Positions 18,271 through 28,000 of a stretch of DNA of 64,000 bases are shown here, piece by piece. Under the pieces are notes generated by a model that ran no database searches, was not told where the DNA came from, and was given only the letters and a program-made list of their open reading frames with translations. A program made the translations under genes and the position numbers. The stretch's first letter is position 1. Each line of letters begins with the position of its first letter. The DNA lies in NCBI GenBank assembly GCA_910589165.1, contig CAJUSP010000016.1, forward strand, positions 1-64,000, in the 5' to 3' direction. This DNA comes from an uncultured Adlercreutzia sp. (GTDB lineage Bacteria > Actinomycetota > Coriobacteriia > Coriobacteriales > Eggerthellaceae).

Positions 18271-19791
18271 ATGACCCGCAAGATCGCCATCTTCGACACT
18301 ACCTTGCGCGACGGCGAGCAGTCGCCCGGCGCGTCGATGAATACTGAGGAGAAGCTCGTTATCGCCCGGCAGCTCCTTCGCCTGAATGTGGACGTCATCG
18401 AGGCGGGCTTCCCCATTTCCAGCCCCGGCGACTTCGAGAGCGTGCGCCGCATCTCGGAGCTGGCCGGCGATGCCGCGGTCGTGTGCGCCCTTACCCGCGC
18501 GGTGGAGAAGGACATCGACTCGGCGGCCGACGCGCTGAAGTACGCCAAACGCCCCCGCATCCACACCGGCATCGGCGTGTCGCCCTCGCACATGCGCGAC
18601 AAGCTGCGCATCACCGAGGACGAGTGCGTCGAGCGCGCGGTGAAGTGCGTGAGCTACGCGAAGAAGTTCGTCGACGACGTGCAGTTCTACGCCGAGGACG
18701 CCGGCCGGTCCGACTTCGCGTTTCTGGCCCGCGTCATCGAGGCCGTCATCGGTGCCGGCGCCACGGTGGTGAACATCCCCGACACCACGGGCTACTCGCT
18801 GCCCGAGGACTTCGGCGCCCGCATCAAGTACCTTATGGACAACGTGAAGGGTATCGACGACGTCACTGTGTCGGTGCACTGCCACAACGACCTGGGCATG
18901 GCCACGGCGCTGTCGCTGGCCGGCGTGCGCAACGGCGCCACGCAGATCGAATGCACCATCAACGGCTTGGGCGAGCGCGCGGGCAACACGGCCATGGAGG
19001 AAGTGGTCATGGCCATGCGCATGCACGGCGAGGAGCTGGACGCCCACACCGACATCAACACCCGCGAGTTCATCAAGGCGAGCCGGCTTGTCAGCTCTAT
19101 CACCGGCATGAACGTGCAGGCCAACAAGGCCATCGTGGGCGCCAACGCCTTTGCGCACTCTTCCGGCATCCACCAGGACGGCGTGCTGAAGAAGCGCGAC
19201 ACCTACGAGATCATCGACCCGGCCGAGGTGGGTGTGGGCGCCAGCCAGATCGTGCTGACGGCCCGCAGCGGGCATGCGGCCTTGAAGCACCGCCTGGAGG
19301 AGCTGGGCTACCGCTACGAGGGCGAGGAGCTCGACCGCCTGTACACGGCCTTCCTCGACGTGGCCGACAAGAAGAAGGAAGTCTACGACGAGGATCTGGA
19401 GGCGCTGGTCAACGAGCGCGACCGCGAGGAAACGGCCATCTACAGCCTCGACGGCGTGCAGGTGAGCTGCGGCTTCCCGCTCACGCCCACGGCCACGGTC
19501 ACCCTGAAGGGCCCCGACGGCACCGACCGCACGGTGTGCGAGTGGGGTACTGGCCCCATCGATGCGGTGTACAAGGCCATCGACAAGATCGTGCAGGTGG
19601 ACAACGACCTGTCCGAGTTCGCCGTGACCGCCGTGACCCGCGGCATCGACGCGCTCGGCGAGGTGACGGTGCGCGTGAAGGCCGCCGGCGGGGAAGTGTA
19701 CACCGGGCGCGGCGCCGACGGCGACATCATCGTCAGCTCGGCCAAGGCCTACCTGAACGCGCTCAACCGCCTGCTGGGGGAGAAGCGCTAG
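18271..19791 (+). CDS. leuA: 2-isopropylmalate synthase
   Basis: 506 residues. Condenses acetyl-CoA with 2-oxoisovalerate in the first committed step of leucine synthesis. Signatures: FDTTLRDGEQSPGASM at residue 8, metal-binding HCHNDLGMATA (about 205), NGLGERAGN (about 233) and the FAHSSGIHQDGVLK segment. The C-terminal LeuA allosteric dimer domain is present (QVSCGFPLTPTATVTL onward, about 398-500), consistent with leucine feedback control. AAGAAGGAG lies upstream of the ATG. It is monocistronic between terminators; leuBCD are not in the window. A citramalate synthase is a weaker alternative. Confidence 0.92.
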   Translation: MTRKIAIFDTTLRDGEQSPGASMNTEEKLVIARQLLRLNVDVIEAGFPISSPGDFESVRRISELAGDAAVVCALTRAVEKDIDSAADALKYAKRPRIHTGIGVSPSHMRDKLRITEDECVERAVKCVSYAKKFVDDVQFYAEDAGRSDFAFLARVIEAVIGAGATVVNIPDTTGYSLPEDFGARIKYLMDNVKGIDDVTVSVHCHNDLGMATALSLAGVRNGATQIECTINGLGERAGNTAMEEVVMAMRMHGEELDAHTDINTREFIKASRLVSSITGMNVQANKAIVGANAFAHSSGIHQDGVLKKRDTYEIIDPAEVGVGASQIVLTARSGHAALKHRLEELGYRYEGEELDRLYTAFLDVADKKKEVYDEDLEALVNERDREETAIYSLDGVQVSCGFPLTPTATVTLKGPDGTDRTVCEWGTGPIDAVYKAIDKIVQVDNDLSEFAVTAVTRGIDALGEVTVRVKAAGGEVYTGRGADGDIIVSSAKAYLNALNRLLGEKR

Positions 19792-19824
19792 GGCATCCTC
19801 CGATATAACCTATGGGAAACCACC

Positions 19825-19853
19825 GAAAAGGGCGGCTCAGGCCGCTCTTTTCG
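19825..19853 (+). terminator. Rho-independent terminator after leuA
   Basis: GAAAAGGGCGGC and GCCGCTCTTTTC form a stem (one G-T pair) with loop TCAG. The 3' arm carries the T run. Confidence 0.7.
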
Positions 19854-19893
19854 TGTATCATGGCGCGAAACGCATCCCGAAGGAGGAGCCCCT

Positions 19894-20472
19894 ATGGCAG
19901 ACGAGAACAAGCTGGGCCGCAAAATCACCACCCTGCGCGAGGCCCATCACCTGACCACCCAGGACCTGGCCGACCGCTGCGGCTTCGAGGTTGAGACGGT
20001 CGAGCGCCTGGAGGCCGGCGAGGTGCCGGCGTCGCTGGCACCGCTCATCAAGCTCACCCGCGCCCTCGGCGTGCGCCTGGGCACCCTCATGGACGACGAC
20101 GAGGCTTTCGGCCCCGCCTACATCGACGCCGACCAGATGGCCGCCGTGGAGCAGACGCGCTCGCTGCAGACGGCGAAGGACGCCGGCGACCTGTCCTACT
20201 TCAGCCTGGCCGCCGGGCGCCCGTCGCGCCATATGGACCCCTTCGTCATCACCGTGACGCCCACCGGCGAGGCGAGCCACAAGCTCGACTCCCACGAGGG
20301 CGAGGAATGGCTCTACGGCATGGAGGGCGAGATCGAGATCGAGTACGGCAACGAGGTGTACGTGCTGGGACCGGGCGAGTCCATCTACTACGACTCCATC
20401 GTGCCCCACCAGGTGCGTGCGCATAGCGGCCAGAACGCGAAGTTTTTGGCCTGCGTCTACACCCCCTTCTAA
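19894..20472 (+). CDS. XRE-family regulator with C-terminal cupin domain
   Basis: A 192-residue protein. The N-terminal helix-turn-helix of the Cro/C1 type (GRKITTLREAHHLTTQDLADRC to about residue 62) is followed by a cupin sensor domain (about 105-190; HEGEEWLYGMEGEIEI, GPGESIYYDSIVPHQV). This architecture usually represses genes for uptake or metabolism of a small molecule bound in the cupin. It lies 9 bases upstream of the acyl-CoA ligase gene and probably regulates it and itself. The start has AAGGAGGAG upstream. Confidence 0.88.
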   Translation: MADENKLGRKITTLREAHHLTTQDLADRCGFEVETVERLEAGEVPASLAPLIKLTRALGVRLGTLMDDDEAFGPAYIDADQMAAVEQTRSLQTAKDAGDLSYFSLAAGRPSRHMDPFVITVTPTGEASHKLDSHEGEEWLYGMEGEIEIEYGNEVYVLGPGESIYYDSIVPHQVRAHSGQNAKFLACVYTPF

Positions 20473-20481
20473 GGAGCGCTT

Positions 20482-22185
20482 ATGACTGAAGTAACGAACG
20501 CTCCCGTTCCCGGGTCGGCGGATTATCCGCTGCACTCGGAGATGACGCTCGGGGCCTACCTGAAGATGCAGACGGCTATCGATCCGGACCACGAGTTCGT
20601 GGTGTACCCGGACCGCGACCTGCGCTGGACCTACGCCGACTTCGACAAGCGTACCGACGATTTGGCCAAGGGGCTTCTGGCCATCGGCATGCGCCCAGGC
20701 GACCACTTGGGCGTGTGGGCCCGCAACATTCCCGACTGGCTCACCTTCATGTACGCCAGCGCGAAGATCGGCGTGGTCATGGTGACGGTGAACCCGGTGT
20801 ACAAGAGCCACGAGCTCGACTACGTGCTGAAGCAGTCGGACATGAAGGCCCTCTGCGTCATCGACGCTTACCGCGACGTGGACTACCTGAAGATCATCCG
20901 CGACCTGGTGCCGGAATCCACCGAGGTGCAGCGCGGCTTTTTGCGCAGCGAGGAATACCCGTTCCTGGAGAACCTCATCTACATGGGGCCCGAGAAGCAT
21001 CGTGGCTTCTACAGCGTGCCCGAGCTTCTGCTGCTGGGCCAGCACAAGCCCGACAGCTCGCTGGAATGGGCCCAGGGCCAGTTCGACAACAACGACGTGG
21101 TCATGATGCAGTACACGAGCGGCACCACCGGCTTTCCCAAGGGCGTCATGCTTACGCACCGCAACATCTTGAACAACGGCTTCTACATCGGCGAGGGTCA
21201 GAAGCTGGGGCCGGAAGACCGCGTGTGCCTGCCGGTGCCGTTCTTCCACTGCTTCGGTTGCGTGCTGGGCGTCATGGCGTCGCTCACGCACCGCTGCACC
21301 ATGATCATCGTGGAGGACTTCGATGCGGGGCTCGTGCTGCAGGCGCTGCACAAAGAGAAGGCCACGGCGGTCTACGGTGTGCCCACTATGTTCATCGCCG
21401 AGCTGAACCACCCCGATTTCGACTCCTTCGACCTGTCGCATTTGCGCACGGGCATCATGGCCGGCAGCCCCTGCCCGCCGGAGACCATGCGCGAGGTCAT
21501 GGACCGCATGAACATGCGCGACGTGACCATCTGCTACGGCCTGACGGAAACGAGCCCCGTGTTCACCCAGACCTCGGTGGACGACGACATCCCGCACAAG
21601 TGTGAGACCGTGGGCCGGGCGCACCCGCCGGTGGAGGTGCGCGTGCTCGATGTGAACGACGGCCACATCTGCGCGCCGGGCGAGCACGGCGAGCTCTGCT
21701 GCAAGGGCTACAACGTCATGAAGGGCTACTACAAGATGCCCGAGGAGACGGCGAAGGCCATCGACGAGAACGGCTTTCTGCACTCCGGCGACATGGGCAC
21801 CGTGGACGAGGACGGCTACTTCCGCGTCACGGGCCGCATCAAGGACATGATCATCCGCGGCGGCGAGAACATCTACCCGCTCGAGGTGGAGAACTTCCTG
21901 CTGACCATGCCCGGCGTGCTGGACGCCCAGGTGGTGGGCATTCCCGACGCGCGCCTCGGCGAGATCGTGGGCGCCTTCATCCGCGTGCGCCCCGGCTTCG
22001 AGCACCTGACTGAGGAGGCCGTGCGCGAGTACGCCATCCCGCGCATCGCCCGCTACAAGGTGCCCAAGCGCGTGTTCTTCGTGGACGATTTCCCCATGAC
22101 TCCGTCCATGAAGGTGCAGAAGTTCAAGCTGCGCGAAATGGCCGAGGAACTGGTACGTGCAGAGCAACGTCAGGAGTCGCTGTGA
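20482..22185 (+). CDS. AMP-binding acyl-CoA synthetase (fatty-acid-CoA ligase type)
   Basis: 567 residues of the ANL superfamily, activating a carboxylic acid with ATP and CoA. The P-loop motif YTSGTTGFPKGVMLTH is near residue 211, GLTETSP near 353, the hinge HSGDMGTVDEDGYFRVTGRIKD near 433 and the catalytic-Lys region PSMKVQKFKLREMA at the C-terminus. It resembles medium/long-chain acyl-CoA ligases, but the substrate cannot be read from sequence. Co-transcribed with the XRE-cupin regulator (9-base gap) and overlapping coaD by 4 bases, so CoA supply and CoA ligation are coupled. Confidence 0.88.
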   Translation: MTEVTNAPVPGSADYPLHSEMTLGAYLKMQTAIDPDHEFVVYPDRDLRWTYADFDKRTDDLAKGLLAIGMRPGDHLGVWARNIPDWLTFMYASAKIGVVMVTVNPVYKSHELDYVLKQSDMKALCVIDAYRDVDYLKIIRDLVPESTEVQRGFLRSEEYPFLENLIYMGPEKHRGFYSVPELLLLGQHKPDSSLEWAQGQFDNNDVVMMQYTSGTTGFPKGVMLTHRNILNNGFYIGEGQKLGPEDRVCLPVPFFHCFGCVLGVMASLTHRCTMIIVEDFDAGLVLQALHKEKATAVYGVPTMFIAELNHPDFDSFDLSHLRTGIMAGSPCPPETMREVMDRMNMRDVTICYGLTETSPVFTQTSVDDDIPHKCETVGRAHPPVEVRVLDVNDGHICAPGEHGELCCKGYNVMKGYYKMPEETAKAIDENGFLHSGDMGTVDEDGYFRVTGRIKDMIIRGGENIYPLEVENFLLTMPGVLDAQVVGIPDARLGEIVGAFIRVRPGFEHLTEEAVREYAIPRIARYKVPKRVFFVDDFPMTPSMKVQKFKLREMAEELVRAEQRQESL

Positions 22186-22670
22186 AACGAGCCCTTACCC
22201 CTGGAACTTTCGACCCCATCACCGAGGGTCACTTGGATGTCATCCGCCGCGCCGCCCAGCTAGTGGACGAGGTGGTCGTGGCTGTGGCCGTATCGGCGGG
22301 GAAGGGGCCGAAGGGGCCCTTGTTCTCGCTCGAGGAGCGCGTGGCGCTTGCCCGGGAGGCGACCCGTGACATACCCGGCGTCATGGTGGAGCCCTTCGAC
22401 GAGCTGCTGGTCGACTTCGCCCGGCGCATGGGGGCCCAGGCCGTGGTGAAGGGCCTGCGCGCTATCACTGACTTCGAGTACGAGTTCCAGATGACCGCCA
22501 TGAACTACCAGCTCGACAAGGACCTGGAGACGGTGTTCATCATGAGCACGCCGCAGCATATGTACCTGTCGAGCTCCGTGGTCCGTGAGATCGCCTCCTG
22601 GGGCGGCGACGTGTCGAAGTTCGTGCCCCCCTGTGTGAACGAGGCTCTGCTGAGGAAGTTCGCGAAGTAG
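22182..22670 (+). CDS. coaD: Phosphopantetheine adenylyltransferase
   Basis: 162 residues, the normal length for CoaD, which makes dephospho-CoA from 4'-phosphopantetheine and ATP. It has the nucleotidyltransferase motif TPGTFDPITEGHLDVI at the N-terminus, VKGLRAITDFEYEFQM (about residue 87) and the ISSTxxR-like YLSSSVVREIA (about 126). It starts with GTG overlapping the ligase stop (GTGA). A 13-bp hairpin lies about 85 bases downstream. Confidence 0.95.
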   Translation: MKRALTPGTFDPITEGHLDVIRRAAQLVDEVVVAVAVSAGKGPKGPLFSLEERVALAREATRDIPGVMVEPFDELLVDFARRMGAQAVVKGLRAITDFEYEFQMTAMNYQLDKDLETVFIMSTPQHMYLSSSVVREIASWGGDVSKFVPPCVNEALLRKFAK

Positions 22671-22756
22671 TCGCGATCCAGCTCTCCCGCCCTACGGGAC
22701 GGTTTCATCGGTGACCGTTCGGCAACGTTCCTTCCAAATTCCCAACATAATACGTC

Positions 22757-22788
22757 CACAGGGTCAACAAGCATCTGTTGACCCTGTG
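22757..22788. promoter_or_regulatory. Perfect 13-bp inverted repeat upstream of the flavoprotein gene
   Basis: CACAGGGTCAACA, loop AGCATC, TGTTGACCCTGTG. No T run follows, so a terminator is less likely than a regulator binding site or leader hairpin. A CATAAT box (22746-22751) lies just upstream. Confidence 0.5.
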
Positions 22789-22926
22789 TTACCTCCTTTA
22801 CCGCGCTAAAGTTCAGTTATCAGGTAATCGTTCGAGCCACGAAGAGGTGCCCCTCAAGGGGAGGCTGGTCTCAACGCGACTCCTCCGATGCCCGCATTCC
22901 GCAGCGTGCGATTAAGGAGGCCTATC

Positions 22927-24804
22927 ATGACCCGCACCAACCAAACTACCACTCTCGTCAACGGCATGTCGCGTCGTACCTTCGTGAAGGGCGCCGCCGT
23001 CCTCGGCATTTGGGGCGGCCTGGCAAGCTTCGGGCTTTCCGGCTGCGCGCCGCGCACCCACGCCGAGCAGCTTGCCAATTCGGCGCCGTGGAAGGCCGGC
23101 ACCTACACGGCCGAGGTCACGGGCCACAACGCCCCTTACACCATGACGGTCACCTTCACCGACGATGCCATCACCGCCATCGACACCACGGCCAACCAGG
23201 AGTCCCTGGGCGTGGGCTACGATGCCCTGCAGGCCCTCCAGCAGCAGGTGCTCGACAACCAGACCATCAACGTGGATACCGTCACCGGCGCGACGCTTTC
23301 CTCCCTGTCGCTGCAGAACGGCCTCGAGGACTGCGCCAAGCAGGCCGGCGCCTTCGAGGAGCTTGAGGAAGTTCCCGCCCCGGCCAAGCCCGCCGTGGAC
23401 GCCACCTACGACACCGACGTGTGCGTCATTGGCGGCGGCGGCGCGGGCTTGGCGGCGGCCATCGCGGCCGTGCAGGAGGGCGCCAACGTCATCGTGCTCG
23501 AGAAGTGCGGCATCACCGGCGGTTCCACCAACGTGTCCGAGGGCGCGCTGAACGCCGTGGATCCCGAGCGCCAGGAGCCCCAGGGCATCGAGGATTCCAT
23601 CCCCACCTTCTTCGAGACCACTATGAAGGGCGGCCACAACACCAACAACCCCGAGCTCGTGCACTTCCTCACCGACAACGCGCTCGATTCCGTCCACTGG
23701 CTCGAGAGCCTCGGCGTGGAGTTCAAGGACGAGTGCGGCAGCGCCACCGGCTCTCTCGGCGAGCGCAGCCACTATCCGGCCACGCCCTCCGGCAACACCT
23801 ACATCCGCTCGTTCCAGGAGTTCATCGCGAACAACGGCGACGCCATCACGCTGATGAACGACATGCAGGCCAAGGAGCTGATTACCGACGAGGCCGGCGC
23901 GGTCGTGGGCGTGAAGGCGCTCTACAACGAGACTGACGATGTCACCGTGAACTGCAAGGCCGTCATCATCGCCACCGGCGGCTTCGGCGGCAACGTGGAG
24001 TACCGCCAGTCCGTGAACAACGGCGTGTGGAAGGAAGTCGTGCTGGACGAGTCCATCGGCTGCACGAACATCAAGCCCTGCGCCCAGGGCGAGGGCCTGG
24101 CTTTGGCCGAGGGCGCCGGGGCCGAGCTCATCTGCCTGTCCGACATCCAGCTGCACCCCTGCGGCACCCCGGGCACGGGCCTTATGGAGGACATCCGTAC
24201 CTCTGGACGTAACCGTATCTTCGTGAACACCGACGGCAAGCGTTTCGTGAACGAGGGCGCCGAGCGCGACGTGCTGTGCAAGAACATCTTCGCCCAGCCC
24301 GACGGCACCTACTGGATCGTCGTGAACACCCTGCGCTACCCCGACCCCGACGAGCCCGACGCCAACGGCTCCACCATCAACAACATGCTGGCTTTGGGCC
24401 ACATCGTGGCGGCCGACACCGTTGAGGATCTGGCCAGCCAGATGGGCGTGGACGCCGCGAACCTGCAGGCCTCCATCGATGCCTACAACGCCGTGGTCGA
24501 CGGCGGCACCGATGAGTTCGGCTTCGTGGCCGACAACACCGCCGACGCCCAGATGATCGAGGGCCCCTGGTACGCCTGCCGCAAGGTGCCCACCGTGCAC
24601 CACACCATGGGCGGCATCCGCGTGAACGTGGAATCCGAGGCCTGCGACGCCGACGGCAACCCCATTCCCGGCCTGTATGCGGCTGGCGAGTGCACCGGCG
24701 GCATCCACGGTGAGAACCGCCTGGGCGGCAACGCCATCGCCGACTGCATGACCTTCGGCCGCAACGCCGGCACCAACGCCGCCGACTACGCCGCAGCTGC
24801 GTAA
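22927..24804 (+). CDS. Tat-exported FAD-dependent reductase with FMN-binding domain (fumarate/urocanate reductase type)
   Basis: 625 residues. An N-terminal twin-arginine signal (MSRRTFVKGAAVLGIW, RR at about 16-17) ends in a lipobox-like LSGCA. The FMN-binding domain follows (about 55-130), with the covalent-flavin motif DTVTGATLSS near residue 119. The FAD-binding/fumarate reductase domain begins with VIGGGGAGLAAAIAAVQEG near 166 and ends with GECTGGIHGENRLGGNAIADC. No haem-binding CxxCH is visible. Such enzymes act outside the membrane as terminal reductases for small organic acceptors and are heavily expanded in gut Coriobacteriia. The acceptor cannot be deduced. AAGGAGG lies upstream of the chosen ATG. 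Confidence 0.9.
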   Translation: MTRTNQTTTLVNGMSRRTFVKGAAVLGIWGGLASFGLSGCAPRTHAEQLANSAPWKAGTYTAEVTGHNAPYTMTVTFTDDAITAIDTTANQESLGVGYDALQALQQQVLDNQTINVDTVTGATLSSLSLQNGLEDCAKQAGAFEELEEVPAPAKPAVDATYDTDVCVIGGGGAGLAAAIAAVQEGANVIVLEKCGITGGSTNVSEGALNAVDPERQEPQGIEDSIPTFFETTMKGGHNTNNPELVHFLTDNALDSVHWLESLGVEFKDECGSATGSLGERSHYPATPSGNTYIRSFQEFIANNGDAITLMNDMQAKELITDEAGAVVGVKALYNETDDVTVNCKAVIIATGGFGGNVEYRQSVNNGVWKEVVLDESIGCTNIKPCAQGEGLALAEGAGAELICLSDIQLHPCGTPGTGLMEDIRTSGRNRIFVNTDGKRFVNEGAERDVLCKNIFAQPDGTYWIVVNTLRYPDPDEPDANGSTINNMLALGHIVAADTVEDLASQMGVDAANLQASIDAYNAVVDGGTDEFGFVADNTADAQMIEGPWYACRKVPTVHHTMGGIRVNVESEACDADGNPIPGLYAAGECTGGIHGENRLGGNAIADCMTFGRNAGTNAADYAAAA

Positions 24805-24907
24805 GGCAATCGGCACCGCTGAATGCGACGAGGTGGTTCAGGCGCCCTTCCGGAAGATCCGCCAGCCGCTGTTAGCGATAATCCTCCGTCCCGCTGCGGG
24901 ATGAGAA

Positions 24908-24939
24908 AAGGGGAGCGAGCCAAAAGGCCCGCTCCCCTT
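24908..24939 (+). terminator. Terminator hairpin after the flavoprotein gene
   Basis: AAGGGGAGCG / CGCTCCCCTT, a 10-bp stem with a 12-base loop, about 100 bases past the stop. Confidence 0.65.
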
Positions 24940-24991
24940 AGTGTGTGCATGCAGAGTTGCGCCCGGAAGCGCGTCCAGCACAACCCCGTAG

Positions 24992-25018
24992 GGAAGGGGC
25001 CATGCCCCTTCCGCTTTT
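24992..25018 (+). terminator. GC-rich hairpin with T run (GGAAGGGGC type)
   Basis: GGAAGGGGC, loop CAT, GCCCCTTCC, then GCTTTTG. A second terminator-like element, and a member of the short hairpin family placed near the surface genes. Confidence 0.55.
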
Positions 25019-25057
25019 GTCGTGCGGACTGTTTCGGCCAGCGCGGTCTCCCGGGAC

Positions 25058-25078
25058 GGCAAGGGCAGAGCCCTTGCC
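25058..25078. repeat. GC-rich hairpin repeat (GGCAAGGGC type) at the 3' end of paralogue 2
   Basis: GGCAAGGGC, loop AGA, GCCCTTGCC, immediately downstream of the minus-strand surface gene. Copies at 30285 and 30841 mark other surface-gene boundaries. Confidence 0.6.
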
Positions 25079-25086
25079 CTGCGGGT

Positions 25087-28000
25087 CTACCGGTTGCAGC
25101 GGGCGCCGCGACGGGTGGCCAGGGCTAGGGCTCCGGCTGCCAGGACGGCTAGGGCTCCCAGGGCGGCGATACCGCGTACGTCGTCGCCGGTTTGGGCGAG
25201 GCGGGTCTTGGCGATGGTCTTGCTGTCGTCGACCTTCTTGCCAGTCGCGGCGCCGTCCCCGTCACCCTCGGCGGGCAGGGGGCCGTTCTTGGCGTCGGTG
25301 CCGGGCGGGTAGGCTACGTTGCTGGAGATCTTCTCGGTCTCGAGCTCGAGGGCCTCCCAGCCCGCGGGCGGCGCATAGGGCTCGCCGGCCTCGGGGTGCT
25401 CGCTGTCGGGGTCCCAGCGCGAGGGCGGCACGCCGAGGGCCACGGCCGTGTTGCCGATGTCCGCGCCGAAGGCCGCCTCGGTCACGAGCGCGTCGAAGGC
25501 GAGGACGACCTCCTGGCCGCCGTAGAGCTGGCCGGCCGACACGGAGAGCACGCGGGTCTTCTCGTCGTAGGCCGCGTCGTCCACCCCCTTCTCGGTTCCG
25601 TCGGGGAGCGTCACTTTGATGGTGCCCGACAAGGGCTCGATGCCCTTCGGCAGCTCGTCGCGCAGCACGGCGTTCATCCACGAGGTGGCGGCGCCGGAGT
25701 TGGCGAGGCGGATGGTGTAGCGCACTGTGTCGCCCACGCGGGTCGTGCCGTCGTCGCGGGTGAGGTTGGCCGCCTCCTTCTCGACGCTCAGGTCGCCGTC
25801 GGCCGGGTCGTTGCCGACGAGGGTCTTGGGCGAGGCCGGGGGAGTCTGATCCACGAGGCCGCCTGCGGACGGATCCGCGGGCTCGCCGGGCTCGGGGTCG
25901 GTCGGCTGGGAGCCGTCGCCGGGGTTCTCGGAGGGAACCTTGCCGTGGACGCGGGCGATGTTGGCGTTGTCGGCGCCGAGCGCCCCCTCGCCGACGGTGC
26001 AGTCGAACACGAGTGTGACGGACTGGCCGCCCCAGAGGTCGCCGGCAGTGACGGCGAGGGTGCGGCTCTCCTTGTCGTAGGCGGAGTCGTCAACGACCTT
26101 CTCGGTGCCGTCGACGAGCGTCATCTTGATAGAGCCGGCCACGGGCTCGAGCCCCGCGGGCAGCGGATCGGATATCGCGGCGCCCACCAGGCAGCTGCTG
26201 GCCGACCCCTTGTTGGCGAGCGTAACCGTGTAGCGCAGCACGTCGCCGACGCGGGTCACCTTGGCGTCGGGGGCGGTGAGGTTCTCCACCGCCTTGCCGG
26301 ACTCGATCTCGGGGTCGGCCGGCGCCACCTTGCCGCCGCCCTCGGGCAGGGCCGGGTCGGACGGGCCGGGGTTCTCCGGCAGCTTGCCGCCCGGGTTGTC
26401 CGGGTCGGGGCGGGAGCCCTGGACCTCGGCGATATTGGCCAGGTCGGCTCCCACGGCATCCTCGGCGACCGTGCACTCGAAGGTGAGCACGGCCTCGGAG
26501 CCGCCGTAGACACTGCCGGCGAATGCGGAGATCGTCACGCGCCCGTCGGCGTCGGGGCCGGCGAGGGCGAAGGTGCCGACCGAGGTCGGGGCGGCGGCCT
26601 TCTTGAGCGCGCCGTCGAACTTCTCCGACGTGCTCGCCAGGCGCACGCTGGACTCGTCGAGCTCGAGGGCGGCCGGCAGGCGGTCGGAGAGCATCACGTC
26701 GGTCCAGGCCGAGCCCTTCGCGGCGTTCGCGGCCGTCACGGTGTAGCGGATCCTGTCGCCGGGCTGGGTGGGGCCGTCCGGGTGCGTGAGGTTCTCGGCC
26801 CTCTTCGCGACGGAGGTCTGGGGGCGGATCTTCGGGTTCGGCTGGATGTCAACGTCGTAGGACCAGGTGGTGCCCGTGTGGGCGCCGTTGGGCTCCTGCC
26901 TGAAGGTGAGCTTGCCCTTGCCGACCGCCGTCGGGTCGAGCACGAGGGTGTAGGTGCCGTCCGGGTTGCGCACCGGCTCGCCGTCCTCGCCCCGCACGAA
27001 GTCGGCCTCGAACACCTCGCCGTCCTCGGAGGTCACGCTCACGGGGCCGGACGATGACGTCTTCACGTTCAGCGTCACGCGGCCTGGGTGCGGGTTCTCC
27101 TCGCTGGGGATGTCGTAGACGGTGGAGATGGTGCCGCCGAAGGTGCGCGTGCTCTCAGGGTCGTTAGGGTCAGCCGGCGTCGGCGTGCCGTTGGTGGTCA
27201 CCGTCGGCTTCGGCGCGTCCGGGTCCTCCGGCGCATCGGGGTCGGCGTCCGGATCGTCGCCCAGCGCCACGTCGGTCGTCGGGTCCACCGGCTCGATGGC
27301 GATCTCCGCCTTCGGGGCGGCCTCCGGGTTCTCGGCCGGGTTCACGCTGTCCAGGTAGTTCGCCGGCTCCATGGAGTACAGTGCGGAGTTCTTGTCGTCG
27401 TTCACCGGATGGATGTACTGCAGCGACACGATGTGGCGGTTGTCCTTGGTGGCGTCGGGCAGCAGGAAGTCCTGGCTGGAGGGGGTGAACGCGTAGGTGA
27501 AGTCGGTATAGGAGCCCTCGCCTCGCGCCACCTCGCGGGCGTTGATGCGCTCGTCGCCCGCCTTGATCTCGCTGCCCTCTTCGTCCAAGTCGCCCTGGAA
27601 GACGAGCTTCACCGGGTCGCCCACGGCCTGGCCGTCGACGAACAGCTGCACGAATCCGCGGGGCGCCTTGCAGGCATCACCCGTGGGCTTGCCGTCGGGG
27701 TCCTTGTCCGCCTTGTCGATGGTGGCGTGGATGGTCAGCAGCTTGTGGGCGCTGTCCTGCTCGTGCCCCGGCTTGTTGTCCGGCCAGTTGGCCTCCACGA
27801 GCGTCACCTTCGAGTCGATGGGCATGATCTCGCACCAGCCCGTGGCGCGGTGCCCCCAGTAGTTTTTATTGAAGCCTTCTTGGCCGGAATACTGAGTTGA
27901 GGTCATTGTGAATTTCATGACGCCGACGTTGGATGGCATTTTTCCGTTTTCGTCAACTTCCTTGCCAAGAGGCTCGCCATCCTTCTGCGTGTACTGCTGA

